Shown here piece by piece: positions 6,383 through 7,091 of a DNA stretch of 7,091 nucleotides (the first letter of the stretch is position 1; each line of letters starts with the position of its first letter). The notes under the pieces are model-generated. The model was not told the DNA's origin. It did not search any database and saw nothing but the letters and a program-made list of their open reading frames with translations. A program made the translations under genes and the position numbers. The stretch lies in contig USBX01000041.1 in the NCBI GenBank assembly GCA_900552995.1, forward strand, positions 1 to 7,091, written 5' to 3'. The stretch comes from an uncultured Collinsella sp. (GTDB lineage: Bacteria > Actinomycetota > Coriobacteriia > Coriobacteriales > Coriobacteriaceae).

Positions 6383-6413
6383 AAAAAGGAAAGGCCTCCA
6401 TCGCTGGAGGCCT
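6383..6413 (-). terminator. Intrinsic terminator behind the partial tRNA-Val copy
   Basis: Arms 6392-6400 and 6405-6413 form a perfect 9-bp stem with a 4-base loop. Read on the - strand, the stem is followed by TTCCTTTTT. It stands in the same place after the truncated tRNA copy as the 6514-6541 terminator does after the complete gene, though the stem sequences differ. Confidence 0.65.
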
Positions 6414-6415
6414 AA

Positions 6416-6441
6416 CAATTCAGTGGTGGGCGATGAGGGAT
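6416..6441 (-). pseudogene. Partial tRNA-Val 3' end (duplicate)
   Basis: These 26 bases match 6543-6568 at 25 positions. On the - strand they are the last 18 bases of tRNA-Val including CCA, plus 8 bases of downstream flank. Homology stops abruptly at 6442, inside what would be the T loop, and what lies beyond is unrelated GC-rich DNA. It cannot form a tRNA; it is a remnant or an attachment-site-like repeat. Confidence 0.75.
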
Positions 6442-6512
6442 GTCCGCGTGCGGCTGGCGCCGCCCGCTTTCGCTTCGGGCCTGCGGCCCTCGCGTGCTGC
6501 GCTGGGCCCAAA
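6442..6512. other. GC-rich, hairpin-dense spacer between the two tRNA-Val 3' ends
   Basis: No gene is credible here. Overlapping inverted repeats GCCCG/CGGGC (6462-6466 and 6476-6480) and GGGCC-TGC-GGCCC (6477-6489) compete for the same bases. An 11-base string, TGCGCTGGGCC, at 6498-6508 also occurs at 6370-6380. It could be a dispersed extragenic palindromic repeat. Confidence 0.4.
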
Positions 6513-6513
6513 C

Positions 6514-6541
6514 AAAAACGGTCCCCTTGCGAGGACCGTTT
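6514..6541 (-). terminator. Intrinsic terminator of tRNA-Val
   Basis: Arms 6516-6524 and 6533-6541 form a 9-bp stem with an 8-base loop. On the - strand the stem runs into TTTTTGTTT. It starts 9 bases after the encoded CCA of tRNA-Val, the expected place. Confidence 0.85.
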
Positions 6542-6550
6542 CCAATTCAA

Positions 6551-6626
6551 TGGTGGGCGATGAGGGATTCGAACCCCCAGCCTTGTGCGTGTAAAGCACC
6601 TGCGCTAACCGTTGCGCCAATCGCCC
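6551..6626 (-). tRNA. tRNA-Val (anticodon UAC)
   Basis: On the - strand the 76 bases fold as a standard tRNA: acceptor GGGCGAT/ATCGCCC (7 perfect pairs), D arm GCGC-AACGGTTA-GCGC, anticodon loop TTTACAC with anticodon TAC, a 5-base variable loop, T arm GGGGG-TTCGAAT-CCCTC, discriminator A and encoded CCA. The top pair of the anticodon stem (G27-A43) is mismatched, the only oddity. UAC reads GUA and, by wobble, GUG valine codons. A TATACT box lies 10 bases upstream and a T-tailed hairpin 9 bases downstream, so it appears to be transcribed alone. Confidence 0.93.
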
Positions 6627-6636
6627 GTGCGGAGAG

Positions 6637-6642
6637 AGTATA
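6637..6642 (-). promoter_or_regulatory. Candidate -10 box of tRNA-Val
   Basis: TATACT on the - strand, 10 bases before the mature 5' end, giving a leader of only a few bases. The -35 region around 17 bp upstream (GATGAA) is weak. Confidence 0.5.
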
Positions 6643-6756
6643 GCAAAACAATCGCCTCATTCATCTCATATCCATTAAAGGTAACCGGCGCGTGTCACAG
6701 CGGAGCTGATTCAGTTGAGATTGCCTGAACATTCCGCCCCTCTTTACGCCCTCGGG

Positions 6757-6762
6757 TATACT
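6757..6762 (+). promoter_or_regulatory. Candidate -10 box of asnB
   Basis: TATACT, 51 bases before the asnB start. No good -35 is seen at 16-18 bp. The region 6643-6756 between this and the divergent tRNA promoter shows nothing else I can name. Confidence 0.4.
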
Positions 6763-6800
6763 CAAAAGCTACTGATTCGATTTGATGCCCAGCAACAGCA

Positions 6801-6806
6801 GAGGGG
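6801..6806 (+). promoter_or_regulatory. asnB ribosome binding site
   Basis: GAGGGG, seven bases before the ATG at 6814. It supports a start that places Cys at position 2, as the enzyme requires. Confidence 0.65.
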
Positions 6807-6813
6807 ATAGTAT

Positions 6814-7046
6814 ATGTGCGGTTTTGTCGGTTTTGTCGGTGGGACGGATAACCAATCCGAGGTGCTCACCAAGATGATGGACCGCATCGTCCATCGCGGT
6901 CCCGACATGGGCGGTCAGTTTATCGACGGCCGCGTTGCCCTGGGCTTCCGCCGCCTGTCGATCCTCGACCTGACCGAGGCCGGCGCTCAGCCCATGGCCA
7001 ATGAGGACGGCAGCGTCGTTATCGTCTTCAACGGCGAGATCTACAA
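6814..7046 (+). CDS. asnB: Asparagine synthase (glutamine-hydrolysing), N-terminal part, 3' truncated
   Basis: Only the first 77 genuine codons are present. The product starts MCGFVGF, so after Met removal Cys2 is the N-terminal nucleophile of a class II glutamine amidotransferase. HRGPD (27-31), RRLSILDL (46-53) and FNGEIYN (72-78) are the conserved glutamine-pocket motifs, with Arg46/47 and Asn73-Gly74-Glu75 matching substrate-binding positions. The full enzyme, usually about 500-650 residues, would use glutamine and ATP to turn aspartate into asparagine; the synthetase domain is outside the window. Other class II amidotransferases are possible from so short a piece, but the motif set fits AsnB best. 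The frame stays open to base 7090, but everything from 7047 is adapter, so the apparent C-terminus (LLYTSPSPRD) is not biological. Confidence 0.88.
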
Positions 7047-7091
7047 CTGTCTCTTATACACATCTCCGAGCCCACGAGACACTCGCTAATC
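7047..7091 (+). other. Illumina Nextera adapter read-through (assembly artefact)
   Basis: Bases 7047-7065 are exactly the 19-bp Tn5 mosaic end CTGTCTCTTATACACATCT. Bases 7066-7080 (CCGAGCCCACGAGAC) are the rest of the Nextera read-2 adapter. Bases 7081-7088 (ACTCGCTA) sit in the i7 index position and ATC begins the P7 side. The contig therefore ends in untrimmed library adapter. The C at 7047 could also be the natural base. Confidence 0.98.

Noticed and set aside
5998..6550. CRISPR array or riboswitch in the long intergenic region
   Set aside because: No regularly spaced direct repeats are present, and no downstream same-strand gene or known aptamer signature was recognised.
6308..6643. Short open frames on both strands over the tRNA-Val region (6308-6550 -, 6420-6620 -, 6440-6643 +)
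   Set aside because: They read through the tRNA-Val gene (as sense or antisense), its partial copy, terminators and the T-arm-like sequence; their peptides carry typical tRNA-translation strings such as RDSNPQP and GFEPT.
7047..7091. Mosaic end read as a natural Tn5-type transposon end
   Set aside because: It continues directly into the rest of the commercial adapter and an index at the very end of the sequence, so it is library sequence, not a mobile element.

Overview
This window is high-GC bacterial DNA that most resembles a Coriobacteriia gut actinobacterium, probably Collinsella. I infer this from base composition, codon use, the argC-argJ-argB-argD order and the protein sequences; no 16S or other phylogenetic marker is present. 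Most of it is ordinary metabolism. I found no convincing undescribed multi-gene system. The unusual material is in the long non-coding stretch 5998-6550 and at the right edge.

Layout. Bases 1-852 hold two tandem paralogous FMN-binding split-barrel proteins (pyridoxamine 5'-phosphate oxidase-like), the first cut by the left edge. A strong hairpin at 890-943 closes that unit. Next come two 18-bp ARG boxes spaced 21 bp centre to centre (988-1026), then the arginine genes argC (1110-2180), argJ (2314-3582), argB (3664-4644) and argD (4714-5997), all on the + strand, followed by an intrinsic terminator (6023-6082). The four enzymes cover the acetylated steps from N-acetylglutamate to N-acetylornithine, plus deacetylation by transacetylation in ArgJ. 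ArgR with arginine would be expected to repress the whole unit. The argC-argJ gap also holds a terminator- or attenuator-like fold. ArgD has an Ala-rich insert and ArgB a C-terminal tail.

The 5998-6550 stretch holds the arg terminator, an AT-rich segment bounded by 34-bp imperfect inverted repeats (6114-6330), a perfect TATAAT box with an ATG 7 bp after it, a tRNA T-arm-like sequence on the + strand, and a second partial copy of the tRNA-Val 3' end with its own terminator. The intact tRNA-Val(UAC) gene lies at 6551-6626 on the - strand, with encoded CCA and an intrinsic terminator.

The right end starts asnB (glutamine-hydrolysing asparagine synthetase). Its coding sequence is interrupted at 7047, where the sequence becomes Illumina Nextera adapter: transposon mosaic end, adapter, 8-base index and the start of the P7 side. 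The last 45 bases are therefore a library artefact, and this is a contig end.
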